From: an uncultured Lachnospiraceae bacterium
GTDB taxonomy: Bacteria; Bacillota; Clostridia; Lachnospirales; Lachnospiraceae
DNA: 64,000 nucleotides
NCBI GenBank assembly: GCA_947628955.1
Contig: CANRBX010000008.1
Span: 1-64,000, forward strand
Reading direction: 5' to 3'
Shown here: in pieces, positions 57,222 to 64,000 of the stretch
Layout: every line of letters begins with the position of its first letter
How positions within the stretch are numbered: the first letter of the stretch is position 1
Notes under the pieces: model-generated
What the model was told of the DNA's origin: nothing
Seen by the model: the letters and a program-made list of their open reading frames with translations, nothing else
The model's database searches: none
Translations under genes and position numbers: made by a program

Positions 57222-59459
57222 TCAGAACCGGAACACCGCCACTCCGTAAGCCGGCAGGTCGTACGCGAAGGAGAACTCCCTCCCGTCGCACTCCTGCTTC
57301 ACAGCCCGGTACACCTCCGGCTGCTCCTTGCCGCTGCCGCCAAACTCTGCCGCGTCGCTGTTGAGCACCAGGCGGTACTGCTTGCGCTTCGGCACGCCGA
57401 CACGGTAGTCGGGCCGCGCCACCGGCGTGAAGTTGATGACGAACAGCAGATTGCTCTTTCCGTCCTCCGAATGGCGCACAAAGCTGAAGATGCTGCGGAA
57501 GCAGTCGTCCGCATTGATCCACTCGAAGCCGCACGGATTGCAGTCCGCCTCGTACATCGCCGGGTGCTTCGTGTACAGATGAAGCAGCGCACGCATGTAA
57601 TTCTGCAGCTGCTGGTGCTTTTCCTCCGCGAGCAGGTACCAGTCGAGCTCGCGCTCCTCGCTCCACTCCTGGAACTGGCCGAAATCCTGCCCCATAAACA
57701 GGAGCTTCTTGCCCGGATGTCCGAACTGGAACGAGTAGCCCGCCTTCAGATTCGCAAATTTGTCGTCGTACAGGCCCGGCATCTTGTTGATCATCGAACA
57801 CTTCAGGTGGACGACCTCGTCGTGCGACAGCACGAGCACGTAGCGCTCCGAGTACGCATACGTCATCGCGAACGTCATCTTGTTGTGGTTGTAGCGCCGG
57901 AAATACGGGTCGAGCTTCATGTACTCAAGGAAATCATGCATCCAGCCCATGTTCCACTTCATCGTGAAGCCGAGCCCGTCGTCCTCCGGGCGGCCGGTCA
58001 CCTTCGGCCACGCCGTGGATTCCTCCGCGATCATCATCAGGCCCTTGTAGCGGCCGACCATCAGGCTGTTCAGATGCTTGAAAAATTCGATCGCCTCGAG
58101 ATTTTTGTTGCCGCCGTACTCGTTCGCGACCCACTGCCCGTCCTGTTTGCCATAGTCGAGATAGAGCATCGAGGCCACCGCATCCACGCGCAGGCCGTCC
58201 ACATGGAAGCGCTCTACCCAGAAGATCGCGTTTGCGATCAGGAAATTGCGCACCTCATTCTTGCCGTAGTCAAAGATCTTCGTGCCCCAGTCCGGGTGCT
58301 CGCCCTTGCGCGGATCCGCGTACTCATACAGAGGCGATCCGTCAAAATCCGCCAGCCCCTGCGCGTCGCGCGGAAAATGCGCCGGCACCCAGTCCAGAAT
58401 AACGCCGATCTTGTTCTTATGCATATAATTCACAAAATACGCGAAATCCTCCGGCGTGCCGTAGCGCGAGGTCGGCGCATAGTAGCCGGTCACCTGATAG
58501 CCCCAGGAGCCGTCAAACGGATGCTCCGCGATGCCGATCAGCTCAACGTGCGTGTAGCCCATGTCCTTCACATATTTTGCCAGAGAATGCGCAAATTCAC
58601 GGTAATTGTAATATCCGCTGCTATCAGGGCCGTGCGGATGCTTCATCCAGCTGCCCGGGTGCACCTCGTAAATGGCGATCGGGCTTCTGTCCTGGTCAAA
58701 GCTTTGGCGCTTCTCCATCCATGCCGAATCCGACCAGCGGATCCGCGTGATATCCGTGATGCGCGACGCCGTGCCCGGACGGAATTCCGAGTAGTTCGCG
58801 AACGGATCCGCCTTGTAGATCTTGCGGCCGTCCGGCGTGTGGATCAGGAATTTGTACAGCTCCCCTTCCTCCACTCCCGGGATAAACAAGTCGTAAACCC
58901 CCAGCGGCTCCTGGCGCTCCATCGGATACTGCAGCTCATCCCAGCCGTTAAACGAACCGATCACATGCACAGAATCCGCGTGCGGCGCCCAGACCGCAAA
59001 GTAAACGCCCTTTTTCCCCCCGATCTTCATCGGATGCGCACCCAGCTTTTCAAAAATATTATAGTGCGTACCCATCCCGAACAGATACTGGTCATAATCC
59101 GAGACAAACTGTTCCGGACGCGGCGCAGCGGCTTTCTTCACAGACTTCTTCAGGCCGGAGGCCTTCCCTGTCCGTCCCGCCCCGGCTGAGGCAGCCTTCT
59201 TCTCCCCGGCCGCCGTGCTCTTTTTCGCGCCCGCAGCGTTCTTTGTCTCCGCGCCTGCCGTACTCATCTCTGCGCCCGCAGCGTTCTTCATCTCCGCGCC
59301 TGCCGTGCTCATCTCTGCGCCCGCGGTATTCTTCGTCTCCATACCCGCAGCGTTTTTCATCTTTGTACCTGCCGTGCTCTTTGCCTCCGCGCCTGCCGCT
59401 CTCTTTACATCCTTCCCTTCTCCTGCAGCGCCCGGCTGCCCCTTTTTGCTACCTGCCAT
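57222..59459 (-). CDS. glgB: 1,4-alpha-glucan branching enzyme with a repetitive N-terminal extension
   Basis: GH13 enzyme adding alpha-1,6 branches to glycogen (745 residues). After a ~112-residue Ala/Gly/Lys/Glu extension of ~10-residue repeats (TAGAEMKNAAGAE type) comes the CBM48 module (GVYFAVWAPHADSVHVIGSFNGWD). Then follows the catalytic barrel: nucleophile Asp in FHVDGLRVDAVASMLYLDYG, acid Glu in MMIAEEST, and LSHDEVVH. The C-terminal beta-domain ends VAVFRF. GGAG precedes the ATG by ~9 nt. The extension is not part of the standard enzyme and may be disordered. Confidence 0.95.
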   Translation of the reverse strand: MAGSKKGQPGAAGEGKDVKRAAGAEAKSTAGTKMKNAAGMETKNTAGAEMSTAGAEMKNAAGAEMSTAGAETKNAAGAKKSTAAGEKKAASAGAGRTGKASGLKKSVKKAAAPRPEQFVSDYDQYLFGMGTHYNIFEKLGAHPMKIGGKKGVYFAVWAPHADSVHVIGSFNGWDELQYPMERQEPLGVYDLFIPGVEEGELYKFLIHTPDGRKIYKADPFANYSEFRPGTASRITDITRIRWSDSAWMEKRQSFDQDRSPIAIYEVHPGSWMKHPHGPDSSGYYNYREFAHSLAKYVKDMGYTHVELIGIAEHPFDGSWGYQVTGYYAPTSRYGTPEDFAYFVNYMHKNKIGVILDWVPAHFPRDAQGLADFDGSPLYEYADPRKGEHPDWGTKIFDYGKNEVRNFLIANAIFWVERFHVDGLRVDAVASMLYLDYGKQDGQWVANEYGGNKNLEAIEFFKHLNSLMVGRYKGLMMIAEESTAWPKVTGRPEDDGLGFTMKWNMGWMHDFLEYMKLDPYFRRYNHNKMTFAMTYAYSERYVLVLSHDEVVHLKCSMINKMPGLYDDKFANLKAGYSFQFGHPGKKLLFMGQDFGQFQEWSEERELDWYLLAEEKHQQLQNYMRALLHLYTKHPAMYEADCNPCGFEWINADDCFRSIFSFVRHSEDGKSNLLFVINFTPVARPDYRVGVPKRKQYRLVLNSDAAEFGGSGKEQPEVYRAVKQECDGREFSFAYDLPAYGVAVFRF

Positions 59460-59482
59460 TTCATCCCTCTCCTTTGCCTTAT

Positions 59483-59810
59483 TGCTGAAAATCTATCCTT
59501 CTTCGGTCTCTCTGCCGAATATAATGCTGATAATCTGTCCTTCCCGATTCCTCTGCCGAATGTATGCTGAAAATCTGTCCTTCCCCGGCCTCGCTGCCAA
59601 ATGTATGCTGATAATCTGCCCTTCTCCGGCCTCTCTGCCGAATATAATGCTGATAATCTGTCCTTCCCGGTTCCTCTGCCGAATGTATGCTGATAATCTG
59701 CCCTTCTCCGGCCTCGCTGCCGAATGTATGCTGAAAATCTGTCCTTCTCCGGCCTCGCTGCCGAATATATGCTGAAACTCTGCCTTTCCCCGGCCTCGCT
59801 GCCGAATGAC
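59483..59810. repeat. Eight tandem ~41-bp units
   Basis: Units of 42, 40, 41, 42, 40, 41, 41 and 41 bp, each beginning TGCTGA(T/A)A(A/C)TCTG and ending GCC(G/A)AAT. The 42-40-41 order repeats twice, indicating an earlier three-unit duplication. It fills the glgB-amylase gap right before the glgB ribosome site. Confidence 0.95.
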
Positions 59811-59861
59811 TTCCTGCCTGCATCCGCCGGTTTTCCGTCCGCGGCGCCGCCACGTCTGCAG

Positions 59862-59929
59862 GGCACGGGATTTACTGCCGCACAGCCGCCCCGGCTGCCA
59901 GGCACGGGATTTACTGCCGCACAGCCGCC
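59862..59929. repeat. 39-bp-period duplication covering the amylase stop codon
   Basis: GGCACGGGATTTACTGCCGC + ACAGCCGCC occurs at 59862-59890 and 59901-59929. The second copy contains the amylase stop (59911-59913) and its last six codons; the first lies just downstream. Confidence 0.85.
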
Positions 59930-61266
59930 AGCATGCTTCCCCCCGCGGGCAGACACACCTGAAGGCGTCCGTTTTCCGCCGGAAGCTCCCTGCCGATCTC
60001 CAGATCCGTGACGCGCTGCGCCGCATGCGGAAGCGGCACGGACATCTGCGCTTCGTTCTCATCGTTGTTCACCAGCACAACCACGGACTCCCCGTCGCCG
60101 ATCCTCGCGAACGCATACTGGCGGTTCGTCAGCAGCAGCTCGCGGTAGCGCCCAGTCCCGATGGCCGGATGCTCCTGCCTGCATTTCCCGAGAAATCTCA
60201 GAAATTTCGGAAGCTCCGGGCGGGGCGGAGCCGCATTCATCGCATCCACATCCAGATGCGGCCGCAGCGCAGGATCGCCTCCGTTCGCTTTTCTGCCCTC
60301 GATCCCCCACTCCGAGCCGTAGTAAATGGACGGCAGCCCCGGGAGCGTATACAGCAGCGTGTACACCGGCCGCAGATGGCGCTTGTCATTCAGCTTCGAC
60401 GCAATGCGGTCCACATCGTGATTATCCACAAACGAATACAACGTGCGGCCGCGGTAGATTCCGCCGTTCTCATCGAACTGCCTGCGGATAGTATGCGCAA
60501 TCTCAAAATAATTATGGTCATTGTGGCCGGAATAAAGTCCCTTATGTAATTCGTAGTTCGTCACAGAATGCAGCATTTCCGGATTTGCCCAGCGTGCGTA
60601 ATCGCCGTGGATCACCTCGCCCATCAGCCAGAAATCCTGCTTCTCACTGCCCGTCATCCAGCGCATTTCCTTCATGAAATCGAAATCCAGACAGTCCGCG
60701 CAGTCGAGACGGATCCCGTCAATGTCAAATTCGCGGATCCAGAAACGGATTACATCGAACAGATAATCCTTCACCTCACGGTTTTGCAGATTCAGGTTTA
60801 CCAGCTCATAGCAGTTCCGCCAGGCCTCATAGCCGAATCCGTCGTTGTAGGGATTATTTCCCCAGAAATTGATCCCCTTGTACCAGCCGCAGTAACGGGA
60901 GCCCTCCCGGTGCTGCTGAATATCGCGGAACGCAAAAAACTCTCTCCCCGTGTGGTTGAACACGCCGTCCACCACGATCCGCAGCCCCAGCTCATGCGCC
61001 TCCCGCACAAAGGCCCTGAAATCCTCGTTGTCCCCGAGCCTGCGGTCCACCAGGTAGTAGTCTCTCGTGTCATAGCCGTGCGTCGTCGACTCAAACAGCG
61101 GGCCGATATAGACCGCGCTGCAGCCCAGGCCGCGAATATGCGGAAGCCACTTTTTCAGCTCGTCAAAACGGTGCGTGACCCCCTCCTGGTGATTGTCGTA
61201 CGGGGCTCCGCTCATGCCGAGCGGGTACATATGATAAAAAACCGCGTTGTCATACCATGCTGCCAT
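59911..61266 (-). CDS. Alpha-amylase family (GH13) glycosidase
   Basis: 451 residues, no signal peptide, so cytoplasmic. Catalytic elements: DGVFNHTG (region I), FDIDGIRLDCAD (nucleophile Asp), WLMGEVIHG (acid Glu) and FVDNHDVDR. It is compact, with a short C-terminal beta-domain, like intracellular maltodextrin-processing amylases. AAGGAG lies 7 nt before the ATG. It is downstream of tetR (126 bp). A match to half of the TetR operator (ACCAGTATA, 61283-61291) lies just before the ribosome site. With glgB next, a maltodextrin/glycogen role is likely. Confidence 0.88.
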   Translation of the reverse strand: MAAWYDNAVFYHMYPLGMSGAPYDNHQEGVTHRFDELKKWLPHIRGLGCSAVYIGPLFESTTHGYDTRDYYLVDRRLGDNEDFRAFVREAHELGLRIVVDGVFNHTGREFFAFRDIQQHREGSRYCGWYKGINFWGNNPYNDGFGYEAWRNCYELVNLNLQNREVKDYLFDVIRFWIREFDIDGIRLDCADCLDFDFMKEMRWMTGSEKQDFWLMGEVIHGDYARWANPEMLHSVTNYELHKGLYSGHNDHNYFEIAHTIRRQFDENGGIYRGRTLYSFVDNHDVDRIASKLNDKRHLRPVYTLLYTLPGLPSIYYGSEWGIEGRKANGGDPALRPHLDVDAMNAAPPRPELPKFLRFLGKCRQEHPAIGTGRYRELLLTNRQYAFARIGDGESVVVLVNNDENEAQMSVPLPHAAQRVTDLEIGRELPAENGRLQVCLPAGGSMLAAVRQ

Positions 61267-61282
61267 AAGAAATTCTCCTTGT

Positions 61283-61291
61283 ACCAGTATA
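61283..61291. promoter_or_regulatory. Half-operator before the amylase gene
   Basis: ACCAGTATA is identical to nine bases of the left arm of the operator at 62081-62108. It lies within ~20 bp of the amylase start and next to a TATAAT (minus strand, 61293-61298 area). Confidence 0.4.
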
Positions 61292-61392
61292 AGATTATAT
61301 ATCCCTGTGCGGAATGCTTTTTATACGACAGAAAACGGCTCTCCTGCTTCCACATGGCAGGGTCTTGCTGCCGCTTAAAAAGCGGGCTTTGT

Positions 61393-61974
61393 CTACGTGA
61401 ATATCCCGTACATGAACTGATTGACGAGGGAAATGACCTGCTCTTCCCCGATCCTGCCCGCCTCCCCCTCCGGGGCCGTCTCCAGCTGCAGCAGCAGATA
61501 CTGGTGGACCGTGCCGAGAAAGCCGATCGCAAACTGGCGCTGCCGGCCCCGCATGTTGCCAAGGGTTCCGGACTCGCGCTCAAACGCCTGCACGACGCTG
61601 TTGTAAAGCCGTGTAAAACAGGGGCGGACCTTCTGGTACGCCTCATTCTCCCGGGCTGAGTACAGCAGCGCCATCATCAGCATATAAAACTTGCGGTCTT
61701 CCTCGTAGAAATCACAGGATATCCTTCCAAGCCTGTACAGCGTCGCGCGGATGTCGCCCCCGGTCTCCACCGTCTCCTGCACCTGCAGCAGATAGCGCTC
61801 AAATTTCGTCTCCACGAGCTTCCCGAGCAGTCCGAGCTTGCTGCCAAAATAGTAATAGAGCGTTGGCTTCGTCAAACCGGCACGCTCTACAATCTCCTGC
61901 ACACTGACTGCATCATACCCTTTTGCGTAAAACAGTTCCTTCGCACATTCCATAAGAAGCGTTCTGTTATCCAT
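61393..61974 (-). CDS. TetR-family repressor
   Basis: 193 residues. The N-terminal HTH (AKELFYAKGYDAVSVQEIVERAGLTKPTLYYYFGSKLGLL) is canonical; the C-terminal ligand domain is helical. The ATG at 61974 follows AAGGG. It presumably represses itself through the operator at 62081-62108, and perhaps the downstream amylase. Confidence 0.9.
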   Translation of the reverse strand: MDNRTLLMECAKELFYAKGYDAVSVQEIVERAGLTKPTLYYYFGSKLGLLGKLVETKFERYLLQVQETVETGGDIRATLYRLGRISCDFYEEDRKFYMLMMALLYSARENEAYQKVRPCFTRLYNSVVQAFERESGTLGNMRGRQRQFAIGFLGTVHQYLLLQLETAPEGEAGRIGEEQVISLVNQFMYGIFT

Positions 61975-62080
61975 CAAAGCTGCCCTTTCTCACGCGCCGG
62001 CGTACGCCGACATACCGTCCGGTCCTGTTTTCTTTCAGCCAGATACCATATAGAGTTCCTGTATATTCCTGTAATAATAA

Positions 62081-62108
62081 AACCAGTATACCGAACGGTA
62101 TACTGGTT
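62081..62108. promoter_or_regulatory. TetR operator
   Basis: AACCAGTATACC and GGTATACTGGTT are perfect 12-bp arms around GAAC. It lies between and over the -35 and -10 boxes of the tetR promoter, an arrangement that gives tight repression. Confidence 0.88.
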
Positions 62109-62113
62109 GTCAA
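62085..62113 (-). promoter_or_regulatory. tetR promoter
   Basis: Minus strand consensus TTGACA (62108-62113), 17 bp, TATACT (62085-62090). The leader is ~105 nt. The putP stop lies 28 bp beyond. Confidence 0.85.
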
Positions 62114-62140
62114 TACTTTTTCTGCTTTAAACTATTTTTC

Positions 62141-63592
62141 CTACTCTTTATAGGCGACCGCCCTGTCGAACAGTTCTTCCACCTTGCGGTCCGGCTCCCC
62201 GGTGATCAGGGATACCGCCACGGCCGCGATCAGGCCTGCGGCGAAGCCGGGAATGATCTCATAGATGCCGGTGGAAGCCAGGAAGGCCAGCCAGCCCATG
62301 TCCACCAGAGCGCCCACCAGGATCCCGGCCACGGCCCCCTTGAAATTGAACCGTCTCCAGAACAGGCTCAGCATGATGGCCGGGCCGAAGGCAGCCCCGA
62401 ACACGCCCCAGGCGTTGGACACCAGATCCATGATGGAGCCCGCGTCAGGGTTGGATGCCAGCAGCAGGGCAAGAACCGCGATCGCCAGCACCACCAGGCG
62501 GCCGGCCCACAGCATCTCCCCGTCGGAGGCTTTGTTCTTACGGAACACCGGCTTATACACATCGCTCGCGAACGCGCTGGCCGCGGAGAGCAGCTGGCTG
62601 TCCGCCGTGCTCATCGAAGCCGCCAGCACAGCGGAGAGCAGGATGCCGGAAATGACTCCCGGGAAGATCCGGCGCACCATCTCGATGAATACCAGGGAAT
62701 TGCTGTTGATGCCCTCGTCAAAGCCCAGGAACATCCGCCCCACGATACCGATGACCGCAGAGAAGATTACGATGATCACCGTCCAGGTGATGCCGATCTT
62801 CGCGGATTTCTTCAGATCCTTCTGGGACTTCAGCGACATAAAGCGGATGATGATGTGCGGCATCCCGAAATATCCGAGGCCCCAGCCGAGTCCGGAGACG
62901 ATGTCCTTCCAGTTCGCAAACGCATTCCAGTAGCCCTCCGGCATCTCTCCCACCGCGGAGAAATCCAGGGCCGCAGCCGCGAAGATGGGCGCAATCAGCA
63001 TGGCGCCCAGCATCAGCATGCCCTGGAAAAAGTCTGTCCAGCACACGGCGGAGAAGCCGCCCAGGAAGGTATATCCGATGATGATGATCGCCGCCAGGTA
63101 CATCGCCACGTTGGCGTCGATCCCGATCACCGTGTTAAACAGGGTCCCGCAGGCCTTGATGCTCGAGGCCGCATAGATCGTGTAGGCCACCAGGAACACC
63201 ACCGCGCAGAGGATCTGCAGAGCCTTCGATTTCGACAGGAACCGGTTGGTCAGATACTGGGGGATCGTGATAGAATCATTCGCCACAATGGAAAAACGGC
63301 GGAGCCTCGGGGCCTCATAGATCCAGCTCAGGGTATAGCCGATCGCCAGTCCCACCGGGATCCACACCTGGCCGAGTCCCAGCGCATATACGGACGCCGG
63401 CAGTCCCATCAGCACCCAGGCGCTCATATCCGACGCGCCCGCAGAGAGGGCCGTCACCCAGGGGCCCATCTGGCGTCCGCCCAGGAAATACGTCTTCTCG
63501 CCGCCGCCCCTGTTCCGGATGAAGAACCACACGCCGATGCCCAGCATGAAACAAAGATATACAATAAATACAGCTACTTCCGCAATTCTCAT
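62141..63592 (-). CDS. putP: Sodium/solute symporter (PutP-like)
   Basis: 483-residue SSS-family transporter with about 13 helices. Typical blocks are TYFLGGRQMGPWVTALSAGASDMSAWVLMGLP, DSITIPQYLTNRF, the sodium-site region around VLAASMSTADSQLLSAASAF and WAGR. It resembles sodium/proline symporters, but proline specificity is inferred. The ATG at 63592 follows GGGAGG; the upstream frame is promoter DNA. A LysR-type gene diverges from it and may control it. Confidence 0.88.
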   Translation of the reverse strand: MRIAEVAVFIVYLCFMLGIGVWFFIRNRGGGEKTYFLGGRQMGPWVTALSAGASDMSAWVLMGLPASVYALGLGQVWIPVGLAIGYTLSWIYEAPRLRRFSIVANDSITIPQYLTNRFLSKSKALQILCAVVFLVAYTIYAASSIKACGTLFNTVIGIDANVAMYLAAIIIIGYTFLGGFSAVCWTDFFQGMLMLGAMLIAPIFAAAALDFSAVGEMPEGYWNAFANWKDIVSGLGWGLGYFGMPHIIIRFMSLKSQKDLKKSAKIGITWTVIIVIFSAVIGIVGRMFLGFDEGINSNSLVFIEMVRRIFPGVISGILLSAVLAASMSTADSQLLSAASAFASDVYKPVFRKNKASDGEMLWAGRLVVLAIAVLALLLASNPDAGSIMDLVSNAWGVFGAAFGPAIMLSLFWRRFNFKGAVAGILVGALVDMGWLAFLASTGIYEIIPGFAAGLIAAVAVSLITGEPDRKVEELFDRAVAYKE

Positions 63593-63677
63593 GAAAAATT
63601 CCTCCCACTCTTCTTGAAAACTCACGCCTACTAATGTATCATAGGGTTTATAATTACAAAAGCGAATATTTTTCATA

Positions 63678-63693
63678 ATTTTCATGAGAAAAT
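63678..63693. promoter_or_regulatory. Palindrome in the putP-lysR intergenic region
   Basis: ATTTTC-ATGA-GAAAAT has exact 6-bp arms, between the divergent genes, a plausible LysR site. Elsewhere in 63593-63821 a GCCGCC/GGCGGC hairpin (63788-63807) sits just before the lysR ribosome site; no clear promoter hexamers were found. Confidence 0.4.
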
Positions 63694-63821
63694 GTCATGG
63701 ATAAGCCGCTCCTGCGGACCGGACAGCCCCGGCGAGGCCCGGAAAATCTTCCGCGGCACGCGTCATCCTTTTGGGCAGAAAAAAGCGCCGCCGGACACGA
63801 GGCGGCGAAACGGAGGTTTCT

Positions 63822-64000
63822 ATGGACATCAATATACAGAAATACATGGCCTTTCTTGCCACCGCAGAGTACGGCAGCTTCACCAGGGCGGCCGAGATCC
63901 TCAACTATTCCCAGTCGGGCGTCAGCCGCATGATACACGACCTTGAGACAGAGTGGAATGTGTCCCTTCTGGAGCGGGGCCGGGCGGGCGTCCGTCTCAC
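63822..64000 (+). CDS. LysR-family regulator, partial (window end)
   Basis: The first 59 or so codons of a plus-strand gene cut by the window edge: MDINIQKYMAFLATAEYGSFTRAAEILNYSQSGVSRMIHDLE..., the classical LysR winged helix-turn-helix. GGAGG lies 6 nt before the ATG at 63822. It is divergent from putP, the usual layout for a LysR regulator and its target. Confidence 0.88.
   Translation, partial: MDINIQKYMAFLATAEYGSFTRAAEILNYSQSGVSRMIHDLETEWNVSLLERGRAGVRL

Noticed and set aside
59483..59810. Possible CRISPR array or repeat protein gene on the minus strand
   Set aside because: Units are contiguous with no unique spacers; unit lengths of 40-42 bp break the frame, so the long minus-strand frames are artefacts.

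Overview
The window reads as one stretch of a fairly GC-rich anaerobic Firmicute chromosome, most likely Lachnospiraceae or a close relative. The evidence is a class III (glycyl-radical) ribonucleotide reductase, a T-box leader, non-discriminating AspRS with GatCAB, LL-diaminopimelate aminotransferase, an LTA-synthase-like enzyme, a Gram-positive Tad/Flp locus, a hybrid kinase with the SHDIRTPMN signature, and strong AGGAGG-type ribosome binding sites. I see no phage, IS element, rRNA, tRNA or CRISPR array. The genus cannot be fixed from sequence alone. Most genes lie on the minus strand. Plus-strand exceptions are asnA, a small lipoprotein, a YolD-like gene, bioY, the hybrid kinase, a GNAT gene and a partial lysR.

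Layout. 0-7.8 kb: PucG-like aminotransferase, acyltransferase, HAD phosphatase, SH3 lipoprotein, dGTPase and amidohydrolase. 7.8-11.2 kb: a self-contained GntR(YtrA-like)-ABC ATPase-permease operon with a clear operator. 11.4-16.1 kb: a second SH3 lipoprotein, nrdD with two NrdR-type boxes, and a deacetylase-like lipoprotein. 16.4-23.1 kb: gatC-gatA-gatB downstream of a T-box-controlled AspRS, with asnA divergent; together they supply Asn-tRNA and asparagine. 23.2-26.6 kb: a Rpn/PD-(D/E)XK-like protein and the dapF-dapL lysine/peptidoglycan pair. 26.8-38.6 kb: LTA-synthase-like enzyme, YolD-like protein, transglutaminase-like secreted protein, Y-family polymerase, methyltransferase, HisC, ABC exporter and GlmM. 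38.6-44.3 kb: bioY behind a BirA-like operator, a membrane acyltransferase, a hybrid histidine kinase and a GNAT protein.

44.3-54.7 kb is a complete Tad/Flp pilus locus (prepilin peptidase, TadZ, TadA, TadB, TadC, a 55-residue Flp pilin with a TTG start, several pseudopilin-like proteins, a second prepilin peptidase and an FHA protein), read from one promoter. 54.8-64 kb holds a CdaR/PucR regulator, a small secreted protein pair, glycogen branching enzyme, a GH13 amylase with its TetR regulator and a textbook operator, a PutP-type sodium symporter, and the start of a LysR gene.

Regulation is unusually legible: many promoters have near-consensus hexamers with 17-bp spacing, and several carry perfect palindromic operators. 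The strangest recurring feature is a set of unrelated short tandem arrays (29-84 bp units) placed at the 3' ends of genes. In at least four cases the array includes the stop codon and last codons of the upstream gene (aspS, tadA, a methyltransferase, an amylase). A second structural oddity is a ~53-bp dispersed element present three times next to gene ends.
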